Shown: positions 36,554-45,609 of the stretch, piece by piece
How the letters are laid out: each line of letters starts with the position of its first letter
Position numbering within the stretch: the stretch's first letter is position 1
Assembly: GCA_964370435.1 (NCBI GenBank)
Contig: CAYJJG010000008.1
Location: 1-64,000, forward strand
Direction of reading: 5' to 3'
Origin: CALVGQ01 sp964370435
GTDB taxonomy: Bacteria > Bacillota_I > Bacilli_A > Erysipelotrichales > Erysipelotrichaceae
DNA length: 64,000 bases
Notes under the pieces: generated by a model
The model's input: the letters and a program-made list of their open reading frames with translations, nothing else
What the model was told of the DNA's origin: nothing
Databases searched by the model: none
Made by a program: the position numbers and the translations under genes

Positions 36554-38071
36554 CTAATAAATAATAAAGTACAGTGTATCGTTTTCGAATATCAATTGAT
36601 CATCAGTAAAATTAGTATAATTATAATTCAATATTTCAGCTATAGCAACGCGTTCAAAATCACGACCACAATAATAGTTTATAGCTTCATATACACTCCA
36701 AGGAACTGCAAAGGCACGTTCAGTTAAGGAACTCATTGGCCTTACTGCAGTTGCATGTTGTTGTGGATCAAGATCATAAATTACAGCTACTTTAGTGACT
36801 GTTATCCCTGTTGACTCCTCATATCTTTCTAATTTATATCTTATAGTTGTGCCATTATTTTCATCAATAAGATTAGCAGCACGGTGTTCGCTAATATTAC
36901 TTAGTGTAAATATACAATTAAATACAAAAGATAAAAGAATAATGACTTCAATAATCTTCTTTAATTTTACATGGGGATGCATAGTTATTTGAGTATAGAG
37001 TATTAATAAAGACGATCCCCATAGCATCGCCATTGGTATGTTTACTCTTCCTACAGGACCTGTATTGAATAAGAACATAGGGAATATACACATAATGAGT
37101 ATTGCCAAAATAAAGAAAAAATACTGTACTAAGATTTTTAATTTAGTTTTAGAGAGTGATAATAAGATAAAAGTAATAGTGATAACTACATAATTGTAAT
37201 AATGTGGTAACATGTTTAAGTTTTGATGCCATAATTCGTGAGTGTATTTAGATACGAGGGCTATTATGTGATTCAAACTTTCCGCTGTTGAAAGATCATT
37301 AGACCGATTAACTTGACTATCAAAAAGTGCTTTTCCAAATTCTACAAGCAGAAAGGTGATGCCTAAAACTAATAGAACTATACCTGCTAATACAACAAGA
37401 TTTTTAAGTGCTTTTTTATAATTGAAAACTTCATTTTGAGTTAAAGTTAGCTGCCGAAGAATATAAAAGAGTAGAATAAGTGTTGGAAATATATTGAGTA
37501 ACCCTTGATAACATACTCCAGCAATTAATAATAAAGTAAAGATTTCAAAGAATTTAGGTTTATCATCTAAAGCGAGTTTTAATGCTACTACAATAGATAA
37601 TAAGCCTAAGCACATTATTGCAGATTCAGGAAAGAGTAGTAACTCTAATGTGAATTGATTTAATAAAATTAAGAAGGAAAGAGCAGTTAGAATTAAAATG
37701 CTCATCAAATCGTCTTTTTTTAAAATCTTTATTAGTAGTTGCTGAATAATAAAGATACTTAAAGATAGAAAGATTAGAGCTATAGCTGTCATAGTAAAGA
37801 TATAAAACTCAAGAGGTAAGTTAAAAAAACCAGCTATATAACATACTAAGGCTGAAAAAATTCTTCCATCAAGTAAAAAATATTCTTGAGGATAGTGCAT
37901 ATACCCTAAATCCCAAAGAACATAGGTATCGGAGGCGAAGTGCATTTGTAAAAACCCATGACATAGAACTACTGTAATTGCTAAAATAATTAAATACCAA
38001 TAATAATTAGATAAATTCAATACAGTGTTTTTTATAGTTGTTTGATTGGTGGATAGTTGATTATTAGACAT
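36554..38071 (-). CDS. polytopic membrane protein, GtrII-like glucosyltransferase candidate
   Basis: The 505-residue product has about ten hydrophobic helices and an external C-terminal domain of about 90 residues. The early segment HFASDTYVLWDLGYMHY with a following GR resembles the first loop of GtrII-type lipid-dependent glucosyltransferases. I cannot confirm catalytic residues. The start follows gggaga. It lies downstream of the surface-protein genes on the same strand, and might decorate surface polymers. Confidence 0.55.
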   Translation of the reverse strand: MSNNQLSTNQTTIKNTVLNLSNYYWYLIILAITVVLCHGFLQMHFASDTYVLWDLGYMHYPQEYFLLDGRIFSALVCYIAGFFNLPLEFYIFTMTAIALIFLSLSIFIIQQLLIKILKKDDLMSILILTALSFLILLNQFTLELLLFPESAIMCLGLLSIVVALKLALDDKPKFFEIFTLLLIAGVCYQGLLNIFPTLILLFYILRQLTLTQNEVFNYKKALKNLVVLAGIVLLVLGITFLLVEFGKALFDSQVNRSNDLSTAESLNHIIALVSKYTHELWHQNLNMLPHYYNYVVITITFILLSLSKTKLKILVQYFFFILAILIMCIFPMFLFNTGPVGRVNIPMAMLWGSSLLILYTQITMHPHVKLKKIIEVIILLSFVFNCIFTLSNISEHRAANLIDENNGTTIRYKLERYEESTGITVTKVAVIYDLDPQQHATAVRPMSSLTERAFAVPWSVYEAINYYCGRDFERVAIAEILNYNYTNFTDDQLIFENDTLYFIIY

Positions 38072-38107
38072 AAAGATTCTCCCGTTATTGTAATATATTA
38101 GTGCAAA

Positions 38108-38152
38108 ATAAAAGCCACAGTATATTATTTCTTTTATTATACTATGACTTTT
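38108..38152 (-). terminator. intrinsic terminator of the first LRR gene
   Basis: On the minus strand gtcatagtataat pairs with the segment ending atactgtggc, then a T tract. A variant of the shared palindrome found after the two other surface genes. Confidence 0.65.
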
Positions 38153-38253
38153 AAAGGTAATAAAATCCTTTTTTAATTACTATGAGCATCTAAGCGTTAA
38201 ACTTAGTATTTAAGAAGCATCACTTGCTATTGATAATCATCAATAATTTATGC

Positions 38254-39801
38254 TTAGTGATAAACACCTGTTAGCGGTGCTATAGCAGCATTATCTGTGT
38301 TTTCGGTTGATGATGAATCTGAATCTGAATCTGAGTCTGAATCTGAGTCTGAATCGGTTCCTGGATCAGTTGGAGGGGTGTCGACATCACCTGTGTATTC
38401 AATGGTAATAACAGAAGTTCCAATTCCATCATTAGCATTACCTGTAAATCTACCCATAATGGTTACAGTAGGTTTATCTGTAGCATCATAAGGTGTATTG
38501 ATATCTACGGTAGTATAGTCACTAGAAACAGTGCAATTATATCCAATAACTTGTGCTCCATCTTCGTAATAAAAGCTAGTAGGATTAAATAGTTCTTTGA
38601 CATAGCTAGGAAGTGGAATATTAGTAGCAACATCTGAAACTAAAGTGCTTGTTTGATTATTATAAGCTGCGCTGGATCTATCTGAGTAGGTCAATGATGT
38701 CACTATAGACTCGAACTCATTTAATTCTAGAAGTTGATTATGTCTCATATGAAGATAAGATAAACTATCAAGATTAGCTGCACTAATAAGATTATTTAAT
38801 CCTGTTATATCCGTGAACTGATTACCACTTAAATCTAAAGTAGATAAAGTCGTTAAAGCAGAAGATGAAGTTGATAAAACTTTATTAATATCACTTAGAA
38901 GGTTATATTGGACATCCAATGTATATAACTTAGTTAAATTTTTTAATGCTGTAATATCTGTCAAAAGATTATTGTTTAAATTTATACTAGACAAATTATT
39001 TAAATTAGCTAGCGGTGTAACATCAGCTATTTGGTTATTGGATAAATTTAACGAGTGTAAAGTAGTTAAACTAGATATAGAGGTAATGTCACTGATATTA
39101 CAATTAGCGGCTGACAAAGCAGTAAGTGCCGATAGTGATTGAATATGTTCTAAAGAATTTAAAGGATTATCATCTATAGATAAGCGGGTAAGTGATGTTA
39201 ATCCTTGTACTCCATCAAGGCTAGAAATTTGGTTGGCTAGCAAATCTAACTGGATAAGTGAAGATAAAGCATTTATCCCAGATAGGCTGGTTACTTGTGT
39301 ATTTACAAGAGATAAATAGTTTAATCCAGTGATTTTGTAAATTTCTTGTGCCATTACATCGGTAATATTAGAATGAGCAAAAGTTAATCTAACTAAACTA
39401 TCTAAAGTATTCAATTCAGCGAGATCACTAGTTGCAGAGATGTTATAGCCATTAATGTATATCTGCTCTAGACTAGTAAACTTTTTAAGTTCTGCGATTA
39501 CGTCACTAGTAAAAGCAAGTTCATATTTTGTTCCTGTACTTGTCTGGTCGACGATGCTTAGGTACTCAACTGCATCTGCACCATTTGCATCTGTAGTAAT
39601 TGTATTATTGTCATGATCAATAGTATAAGTTTCATATCTACTCAAACTTTTAACGACACTTGAGAACAATTCCTCATCGGCTATGCTTATTACTATATCT
39701 TCTGCAGTTATTGTTGTTGAAAATCCTATAAAAAATGTGGTGCTGCATAATAGAAACATTAATGAAAAAGTTAATGCTATTCTGTTTTTTAATAAATTCA
39801 T
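38254..39801 (-). CDS. secreted SDS22/internalin-type LRR protein with APLTGVYH C-terminus
   Basis: The 515-residue product starts at the ATG behind aaggaggatac. It has a signal peptide (residues 1-33), then about ten 21-23-residue leucine-rich repeats of the SDS22 type (such as LHSLNLSNNQIADVTPLANL). Next comes an Ig-like or cell-wall-proximal region, a Ser-Asp repeat (SD about seven times) and the terminus STENTDNAAIAPLTGVYH. No membrane helix follows. From about residue 200 onwards it is nearly identical to the neighbouring gene at 40150. Attachment mode is unknown. Confidence 0.8.
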   Translation of the reverse strand: MNLLKNRIALTFSLMFLLCSTTFFIGFSTTITAEDIVISIADEELFSSVVKSLSRYETYTIDHDNNTITTDANGADAVEYLSIVDQTSTGTKYELAFTSDVIAELKKFTSLEQIYINGYNISATSDLAELNTLDSLVRLTFAHSNITDVMAQEIYKITGLNYLSLVNTQVTSLSGINALSSLIQLDLLANQISSLDGVQGLTSLTRLSIDDNPLNSLEHIQSLSALTALSAANCNISDITSISSLTTLHSLNLSNNQIADVTPLANLNNLSSINLNNNLLTDITALKNLTKLYTLDVQYNLLSDINKVLSTSSSALTTLSTLDLSGNQFTDITGLNNLISAANLDSLSYLHMRHNQLLELNEFESIVTSLTYSDRSSAAYNNQTSTLVSDVATNIPLPSYVKELFNPTSFYYEDGAQVIGYNCTVSSDYTTVDINTPYDATDKPTVTIMGRFTGNANDGIGTSVITIEYTGDVDTPPTDPGTDSDSDSDSDSDSDSSSTENTDNAAIAPLTGVYH

Positions 39802-39861
39802 TGTATCCTCCTTATATAATACAAGATATAGAGAACATATTAGGATATTCACTATCCTTTA

Positions 39862-39891
39862 TTAGTACCATACTTTAGTATAGTTTGTCAA
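39862..39891 (-). promoter_or_regulatory. promoter with a 20-base conserved box, first LRR gene
   Basis: On the minus strand TTGACA (39886-39891) is followed by a box AACTATACTAAAGTATGGTA (39866-39885) and a weak TACTAAT. The box contains the dyad ATACT-AA-AGTAT and recurs exactly before the second LRR gene, so it is probably an operator in the promoter spacer. Confidence 0.5.
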
Positions 39892-40092
39892 AATAAATAG
39901 AGCGATAATACAAGTATTAATTAAGATTTACTGAACTTTTTCTTTTTGGAATTTTTATTTACTTTTAGTATTTTATAATTAAGAGTAACAATTAATTTAA
40001 TTAGTTTAAATAAGGTAGTTTTTTACTGATGTTGGAATGATATATTGTTGAATGGTTAACCCAATTTTTTCTCATTATTGCACCGAATTAGA

Positions 40093-40128
40093 GCAAAAGA
40101 AAAGCCATAGTATATACTATGACTCTTA
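40093..40128 (-). terminator. terminator of the second LRR gene
   Basis: Palindrome catagtatatactatg with flanking agtc/ggct, then ttttcttttgc on the minus strand. 29 bases (40093-40121) are identical to 41961-41989. Confidence 0.75.
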
Positions 40129-40149
40129 TAAGTATTTAAACTAAGTATA

Positions 40150-41676
40150 CTAGTGATATACACCTGTTAATGGTGCTATAGCAGCACTATCTGTGTTTTC
40201 AGTTGATGATGAATCTGAATCGGTTCCTGGATCTGTTGGTGAGGTGTCGACATCACCTGTGTATTCAATGGTAATAACAGTGATTCCAACTCCACTACCT
40301 CCGTAACCATCACTATAACCCACAATGGTTACAGTAGGTTTATCAGTAGCATCATAAGGTGTATTGATATCTACGGTAGTATAGTCACTAGAAACAGTGC
40401 AATTATATCCAATAACTTGTGCTCCATCTTCGTAATAAAAGCTAGTAGGATTAAATAGTTCTTTGACATAGCTAGGAAGTGGAATATTAGTAGCAACATC
40501 TGAAACTAAAGTGCTTGTTTGATTATTATAAGCTGCGCTGGATCTATCTGAGTAGGTCAATGATGTCACTATAGACTCGAACTCATTTAATTCTAGAAGT
40601 TGATTATGTCTCATATGAAGATAAGATAAACTATCAAGATTAGCTGCACTAATAAGATTATTTAATCCTGTTATATCCGTGAACTGATTACCACTTAAAT
40701 CTAAAGTAGATAAAGTCGTTAAAGCAGAAGATGAAGTTGATAAAACTTTATTAATATCACTTAGAAGGTTATATTGGACATCCAATGTATATAACTTAGT
40801 TAAATTTTTTAATGCTGTAATATCTGTCAAAAGATTATTGTTTAAATTTATACTAGACAAATTATTTAAATTAGCTAGCGGTGTAACATCAGCTATTTGG
40901 TTATTGGATAAATTTAACGAGTGTAAAGTAGTTAAACTAGATATAGAGGTAATGTCACTGATATTACAATTAGCGGCTGACAAAGCAGTAAGTGCCGATA
41001 GTGATTGAATATGTTCTAAAGAATTTAAAGGATTATCATCTATAGATAAGCGGTCAAGTGATGTTAATCCTTGTATTCCATCAAGGCTAGTTATTTGATT
41101 GTTAGTCAGATTTAAAGATTGAAGAGAGGTCATATCACCTATCCCAGATATGCTGGTTATTTGAGTGGAATCGATGGTTAACACTTTTAAATTACTTAGC
41201 TTAAATAATTCAGAAGCCATTACGTCTGTAATATTTGAATGTTCAATAGTTAAATGCGTTAGTTCATCTAAAGTAGTTAGAGCACTTAAAGAACTTGTTG
41301 TAGATAAATCATATCCAATGAAGCTTAGGGAGTTTAATTTAGGTAGTTTTTTTAGTTCTGCGATTGTGTCGCTAGTTAAATCTATTTCTTTTTCAACCTT
41401 TGGATAATCATAATTTACGATGTATAGGTCGGTAACATATTCTGCGGAAAAACTAGATATAGTAACTGTATTGTTATCATGATCAATATCACTATGAGAA
41501 ACACCATGATAAGTAGATAAAATCGCCGAGATCCGCGTGAATAATTCCTCATCGTCAATGCTTATTACTATATCTTCTGCAGCAAATGTTGTTGAAAATC
41601 CTACAAAAAATGTGATGTTAAATATTAAAAACATCGATGATAAAGTTAATACTATTTTGTTTTTTAATAAATTCAT
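40150..41676 (-). CDS. secreted SDS22/internalin-type LRR protein, paralogue
   Basis: The 508-residue product has a signal peptide (residues 1-33), an LRR domain, an Ig-like region and the same terminus STENTDSAAIAPLTGVYH, with only one Ser-Asp-rich unit. The N-terminal 190 or so residues differ clearly from the neighbour at 38254; from LSIDDNPLNSLEHIQ onward the two proteins are almost identical, also at the DNA level (about 710 bases). This pattern suggests recent duplication or gene conversion of the 3' half. The start follows aaggaggatac. Confidence 0.82.
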   Translation of the reverse strand: MNLLKNKIVLTLSSMFLIFNITFFVGFSTTFAAEDIVISIDDEELFTRISAILSTYHGVSHSDIDHDNNTVTISSFSAEYVTDLYIVNYDYPKVEKEIDLTSDTIAELKKLPKLNSLSFIGYDLSTTSSLSALTTLDELTHLTIEHSNITDVMASELFKLSNLKVLTIDSTQITSISGIGDMTSLQSLNLTNNQITSLDGIQGLTSLDRLSIDDNPLNSLEHIQSLSALTALSAANCNISDITSISSLTTLHSLNLSNNQIADVTPLANLNNLSSINLNNNLLTDITALKNLTKLYTLDVQYNLLSDINKVLSTSSSALTTLSTLDLSGNQFTDITGLNNLISAANLDSLSYLHMRHNQLLELNEFESIVTSLTYSDRSSAAYNNQTSTLVSDVATNIPLPSYVKELFNPTSFYYEDGAQVIGYNCTVSSDYTTVDINTPYDATDKPTVTIVGYSDGYGGSGVGITVITIEYTGDVDTSPTDPGTDSDSSSTENTDSAAIAPLTGVYH

Positions 41677-41740
41677 TGTATCCTCCTTATATAATACAAA
41701 TCATAGAGAATATATTTAAATATTCTCAACGATATAATAA

Positions 41741-41760
41741 TACCATACTTTAGTATAGTT
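41741..41760 (-). promoter_or_regulatory. 20-base conserved box, second LRR gene
   Basis: Exact second copy of AACTATACTAAAGTATGGTA (minus strand), about 65 bases before the start codon, followed by TATTAT as a possible -10. Confidence 0.5.
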
Positions 41761-41960
41761 AATACAGAACGTTTTGGTAAATTCTTATAGTTTTACTAGA
41801 ATATTTTCTCGTTATCAAAGCTAAGACAAGGAAAATTGGTTTTAGCTTGTTATATGAATTAAATAGCAATGCCATTAGAGTAATTTAATGCAGAGCTTTT
41901 TATTGATATATATAGATGATTATTTGATATAAAGGTTTCTTATTATTACGCTGTATTAGT

Positions 41961-41996
41961 GCAAAAGAAAAGCCATAGTATATACTATGGCTCTTT
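41961..41996 (-). terminator. terminator of the third surface gene
   Basis: Palindrome agccatagtatatactatggct followed by a T-rich tract on the minus strand; the same element ends the second LRR gene. Confidence 0.75.
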
Positions 41997-41999
41997 ATA

Positions 42000-43612
42000 T
42001 TAGTGATATACACCTGTTAATGGCGCTATAGCTAAGTTATTTGTATTTTCAGTTGATGATGAATTCGAACCTGAACCAGAACTTGAACTGTCTATAACAG
42101 TAAATGTAGCAGTTACTAATTCGCCAGATTCAAGATCTATTTCAATTACATTTCTTCCTAGTGGTAAACTAGCAAGAACTTCATTATCCAAATCAAGGAT
42201 AACACTGCCAGGGCTGAATTTAAAGCCCGCTGTTAGTACTATGTTGTTTATTTTTGTATTGTTAGCAACAAAGTCGAAAAAATCTAAATCCCATTTCACT
42301 TGCAATGTTTTATCTTTAGCACGATCATAAATTAGCTCTGTATATTCTGCCATAGGCGTAAATATAATTCTTTCAGTTGTGGCAATTATGGTGTAATTTT
42401 CACTGATATTAGTTATTGGTATTATATGTGATGAAGCTGCTACACCACTTGCAATCTGTTCTATACCATTTATTTTAATAGATGAAAATAGATATCCAGC
42501 ATCAGCTGTAAGTGTATATTCTTTTATAGAACCTTCTTTTAGATATACTGAATTTGACCCTGCATCTGTCGAACCATTTGAATCTAAAACAAAATTTACA
42601 TTGAATGCGCGATACCCTTCTACAGCAATTTCACCTGATACTGTTGCGTGATTAGGGCTATTATCTGGATGATTGAAAGTTACGTTATAATTGTTGGTTC
42701 CAGTGTCTATTAATTCAGCTGGTTCATCCCATGTCCAACCTTCAGGTAAAGTAACTGTTGATAAAGCATGACCGACTGCACCTGAAAAAGTTGATGATGG
42801 TAGAGGAGTTTTGAATCTTTCGATTTCCCAGTCTATGCTATAGGTTTCATTGTTAGCTCCTGAAAGGTGCTCGCTAAGACTGTTATGCCATTGGTATAAA
42901 TCAGTGTTTTTAAGTGTGATTTGAGCAGTATAATCACCAGCTGCAGTTTCTTTGTTGCCGGATATAGTCATTATTGAATCAGCATCATTAAAATCAATTA
43001 AAGTGTAGTCTGTACCATCATAGGTGTGGAAGTCCATTGTTTGTTCTGCACCATGATAAGTAAGTGATGTAGCAGGATTTATTGTAGGTGTTTCGGCAGT
43101 CTCTATAGTCTTTTTGACATCGGTTGCTGTTACATTAATTGTGAAATTAGTAGTGGATGTTGACAGAGTGAATATAGTATCAAGATTACGGGTTCCAAAG
43201 TTGTCTTCAGTTCAGCATCAATTTGGATTAGGAAGGGTCTATTTTCATTAGCTAACAGCGACAAACCACCCACCGCTTCCTCTGTAACAACCCCTCGCTG
43301 ATTTACCTTATATAAGGTGAAGTGGTCTGTGTTTGCTCCAAAATATTGATTGTGAATAGTAACTGTAGATGATGTATTGTTTGTGATAATAAAATAAATT
43401 TGTGCAGATGAACCAAAAGGTATATCTCCCAAATCTAATGTTGATAAATCAGTTACTGTAGTTTCAACGATTGTGTGACCATAAGCATCTTCTGCAATAG
43501 TAGCTGTGTTAAACGAAATGGCATCATCTGCTGCGCTTACATTAATTACTCCTGAGGTAAATGCAAGTGCAATTATAGTCATCAATAGACCTATTTTAAA
43601 AATTTTATTCAT
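42000..43612 (-). pseudogene. secreted surface protein split by a one-base frameshift
   Basis: The first frame (43612 to 43130) gives a signal peptide (residues 1-28) and an ASH/choice-of-anchor-like domain. The second (open upstream of its first Met at 43037 and ending at 42000) gives two Ig-like modules, one of MBG/YDG type (LTYHGAEQTMDF), an X2-like module and the terminus STENTNNLAIAPLTGVYH. The frames join if one G is restored near 43207: ctg-aag becomes ctg-gaa-gac, giving AELEDNFGTRNLDTIF. Restored length would be about 537 residues. It may be a real mutation, a phase-variable state or a sequencing error. The start follows aagggg. Confidence 0.75.
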
Positions 43613-43804
43613 AATTTTCCCCTTATTAGTTTTATTTTTTAAAGTTAATAATTAATATAGAAAATTTACAGTTTTGAATATTTCCTATATTACATTGAAC
43701 TTCATACCAAACATTATATCATATAGCTGTAAAAAAAATTAATATTTTATTTACTTTATAAAACATAAAGAACTGCAATTACTACTTGTTTAAATATAAA
43801 ATAA

Positions 43805-43837
43805 ATCCGAGCCCTTCATAATTGGAAGAGTTCGGAT
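43805..43837 (-). terminator. terminator of ssrA
   Basis: Stem atccgaactctt and aagggctcggat on the minus strand, directly after the tmRNA 3' end, followed by a T-rich tract. Confidence 0.7.
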
Positions 43838-43849
43838 AATTTGTTTTTT

Positions 43850-44200
43850 TGGTGGAGCTGAGGAGAGTCGAACTCCTGTCCAAGAGTAGTCCCACATTCA
43901 AACGTCTACAGTTTAGATCGCTTTAATAAGACAACAGTAATCAGAGATCAAAATAAACTGTTGAATTTGTCCTGAGAATTTTCGAGATAGCGATTGGACC
44001 AACCGTTTTTCCTTATTCTGTATATCTTATGCTCATTCAACCTCTACAGACATAGGTTGAGGAACAGCTGCAAGCTCAATATTGGCTAATTAAGCAGCGA
44101 AAGATAATTTATTGTTTCCAGTTAATTGGAATTGGTACTTAGGGTACCACGCCACTGCAGTCTGAATCAAACATAAACCTGTCGAAACCATGACAGCCCC
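43850..44200 (-). ncRNA. ssrA: transfer-messenger RNA (tmRNA)
   Basis: The minus strand starts ggggctgtcatggtttcgac, the conserved tmRNA 5' end, and finishes with the T-arm sequence caggagttcgactctcc and cagctccacca. The acceptor stem pairs GGGGCTG with CAGCTCC, and the CCA is encoded. The tag frame ends at a TAA complementary to 44090-44092 and codes for NNKLSFAA at its C-terminus; the resume codon is uncertain, and QFQLTGNNKLSFAA is my best reading. It rescues stalled ribosomes together with SmpB, encoded 24 kb away. Confidence 0.95.
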
Positions 44201-44208
44201 ATGACCTA

Positions 44209-44237
44209 ATAATAGTGTTTTTTGCATGAATTGTCAA
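44209..44237 (-). promoter_or_regulatory. ssrA promoter
   Basis: On the minus strand TTGACA (44232-44237), a 17-base spacer and TATTAT (44209-44214), with the RNA start 9 bases downstream. Confidence 0.85.
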
Positions 44238-44252
44238 TAATTATACACTGCC

Positions 44253-45191
44253 TCAGTATCCATTTTCACGGTCTACAATATTATATAGCTCTTTACCTTG
44301 AATGTAGCGCTCAATATTATTTTTAGCAATCATTATACCGTTGTAATAACTTTCAGTCATGTTGTAGTTACCTGATACATGAGGGGTAATTAATACACGA
44401 GGATGTTCCCATAAAGGATGGTTTATTGGTAGTGGCTCAGGATTTACTACATCTAATATAACCCCTTTAAAATAGCCTTCTTCTAATACTTTCATTAATG
44501 CTAAGGTGTCTAAAGTATCACCTCGCCCCACATTTATTAATAAAGCGTCTTTTTTACATAAGCGTAGTAATTTTTCATTAAATAAATTGATTGTATCAGG
44601 TGTTTTAGGTAAAGTAAGGGCAACGATATCAGCTTGTGGAAGCACTTTTTCAACATCTTCCATAGTATATACTTCGTCAGCATAAGGTGGATTATCTAAT
44701 GAGCGCTTTATGGCGATAATATGTGCATCAAAAGTCTTCATGTATTTTGCGAAAGTTTGTCCTATATCACCATAACCGATAATACATACAGTTTTTTTAG
44801 TGATACTATCGATACTTCCAAGGCTTTTCCAACTATGTTGCTTTTGAGCTTCTACATATAAATCAAACTTCTTATAAAAATGAAGGATGCCTGCAATCAT
44901 GTGTTCACTTATTGATTGACTAAATACGCCTGAGGAATTTGTAAGGAGAATAGTTTTGTTTAGTGGTTGTGCATATTTGTCAGCGCCAGCACTGGATAAT
45001 TGAACCCATTTTACTTTTGGTGCTCTGTTTAATAGTTCTACTGCGATATTACCAACAACAGCATCTTTGTCTTTTAATGCTTCATCAGTGCAATGTTCTT
45101 TCGATAAAAAAGTAATTTCACAACCTTGTATTTGCTTTAGTTCCTTTTGGATTTCTTGATTAACTGGTATTGTGAATAATATTTTTTTCAT
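44253..45191 (-). CDS. D-2-hydroxyacid dehydrogenase family protein
   Basis: The 312-residue product is an NAD-dependent 2-hydroxyacid dehydrogenase. Motifs are the Rossmann IIGYGDIGQTFAKY, the substrate Arg in LINVGRGDTLDTLALMKVLE, and the ITPHVSG stretch with the catalytic His; Glu-Pro-Leu-Pro follows the Asp of LDVVNPEP. The start at 45191 follows agaggaa and is preferred to the Met six codons earlier. Substrate (D-lactate, phosphoglycerate, others) is undetermined. Confidence 0.87.
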   Translation of the reverse strand: MKKILFTIPVNQEIQKELKQIQGCEITFLSKEHCTDEALKDKDAVVGNIAVELLNRAPKVKWVQLSSAGADKYAQPLNKTILLTNSSGVFSQSISEHMIAGILHFYKKFDLYVEAQKQHSWKSLGSIDSITKKTVCIIGYGDIGQTFAKYMKTFDAHIIAIKRSLDNPPYADEVYTMEDVEKVLPQADIVALTLPKTPDTINLFNEKLLRLCKKDALLINVGRGDTLDTLALMKVLEEGYFKGVILDVVNPEPLPINHPLWEHPRVLITPHVSGNYNMTESYYNGIMIAKNNIERYIQGKELYNIVDRENGY

Positions 45192-45278
45192 AGTGCTTCC
45201 TCTTTTCATTTAATATGATTCATCTTATACTTATTATAACACTAAAATAAACTATAACTAAGTAGAATGGAGATTAAA

Positions 45279-45572
45279 ATGATTAAAGAAGATTTTGATG
45301 CTTTAGCACTAGCGATTGTTGCTGAAATACCGTATGGAAAAGTAGCGAGTTATGGACAAATAGCTTCTTTAATGGGGTATCCAAAGCATGCGCGTCATGT
45401 AGGTAAAGCATGTAATCATAGTCGTTTTTATGGTGAGTTTCCTTGTCATCGTGTAGTTGATGCAAGTGGTAAGTTGGTGCTAGGGTGGGATGAACAACGT
45501 CGCCTCTTAGAAGAAGAAAATGTAGCATTCTTAAAAAACGGAAAAGTAGATATGAAAAAATATCAATGGTAG
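45279..45572 (+). CDS. MGMT-fold DNA alkyltransferase-like protein
   Basis: The 97-residue product consists of the C-terminal helix-turn-helix domain of O6-alkylguanine-DNA alkyltransferase (VASYGQIASLMGYPKHARHVGKAC) and the reactive-site motif FPCHRVVDASGKL, with the acceptor Cys kept. There is no N-terminal domain. Alkyltransferase-like proteins of this size often lack the Cys, so its retention suggests real repair activity. The start at 45279 has gGAG 6 bases upstream and is preferred over 45267. Confidence 0.8.
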   Translation: MIKEDFDALALAIVAEIPYGKVASYGQIASLMGYPKHARHVGKACNHSRFYGEFPCHRVVDASGKLVLGWDEQRRLLEEENVAFLKNGKVDMKKYQW

Positions 45573-45609
45573 TTTAAATAGATTAGACCATACTAACATT
45601 GGTGATAAT

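Larger units (their letters stand above)
39802..40149. other. 348-base spacer between two LRR genes
   Basis: It holds the ribosome site and promoter region of the first LRR gene near 39802-39900 and the terminator of the second at 40097-40128. Between about 39900 and 40090 I see only AT-rich sequence. Confidence 0.5.
41677..41999. other. 323-base spacer upstream of the second LRR gene
   Basis: It holds a ribosome site, a gagaatat/atattctc hairpin (41707-41728), the 20-base conserved box (41741-41760) and the terminator of the third surface gene. The rest is featureless. Confidence 0.5.

Noticed and set aside
38297..38491. Glu-Ser repeat protein on the plus strand
   Set aside because: It is the antisense reading of the Ser-Asp microsatellite in the LRR gene.
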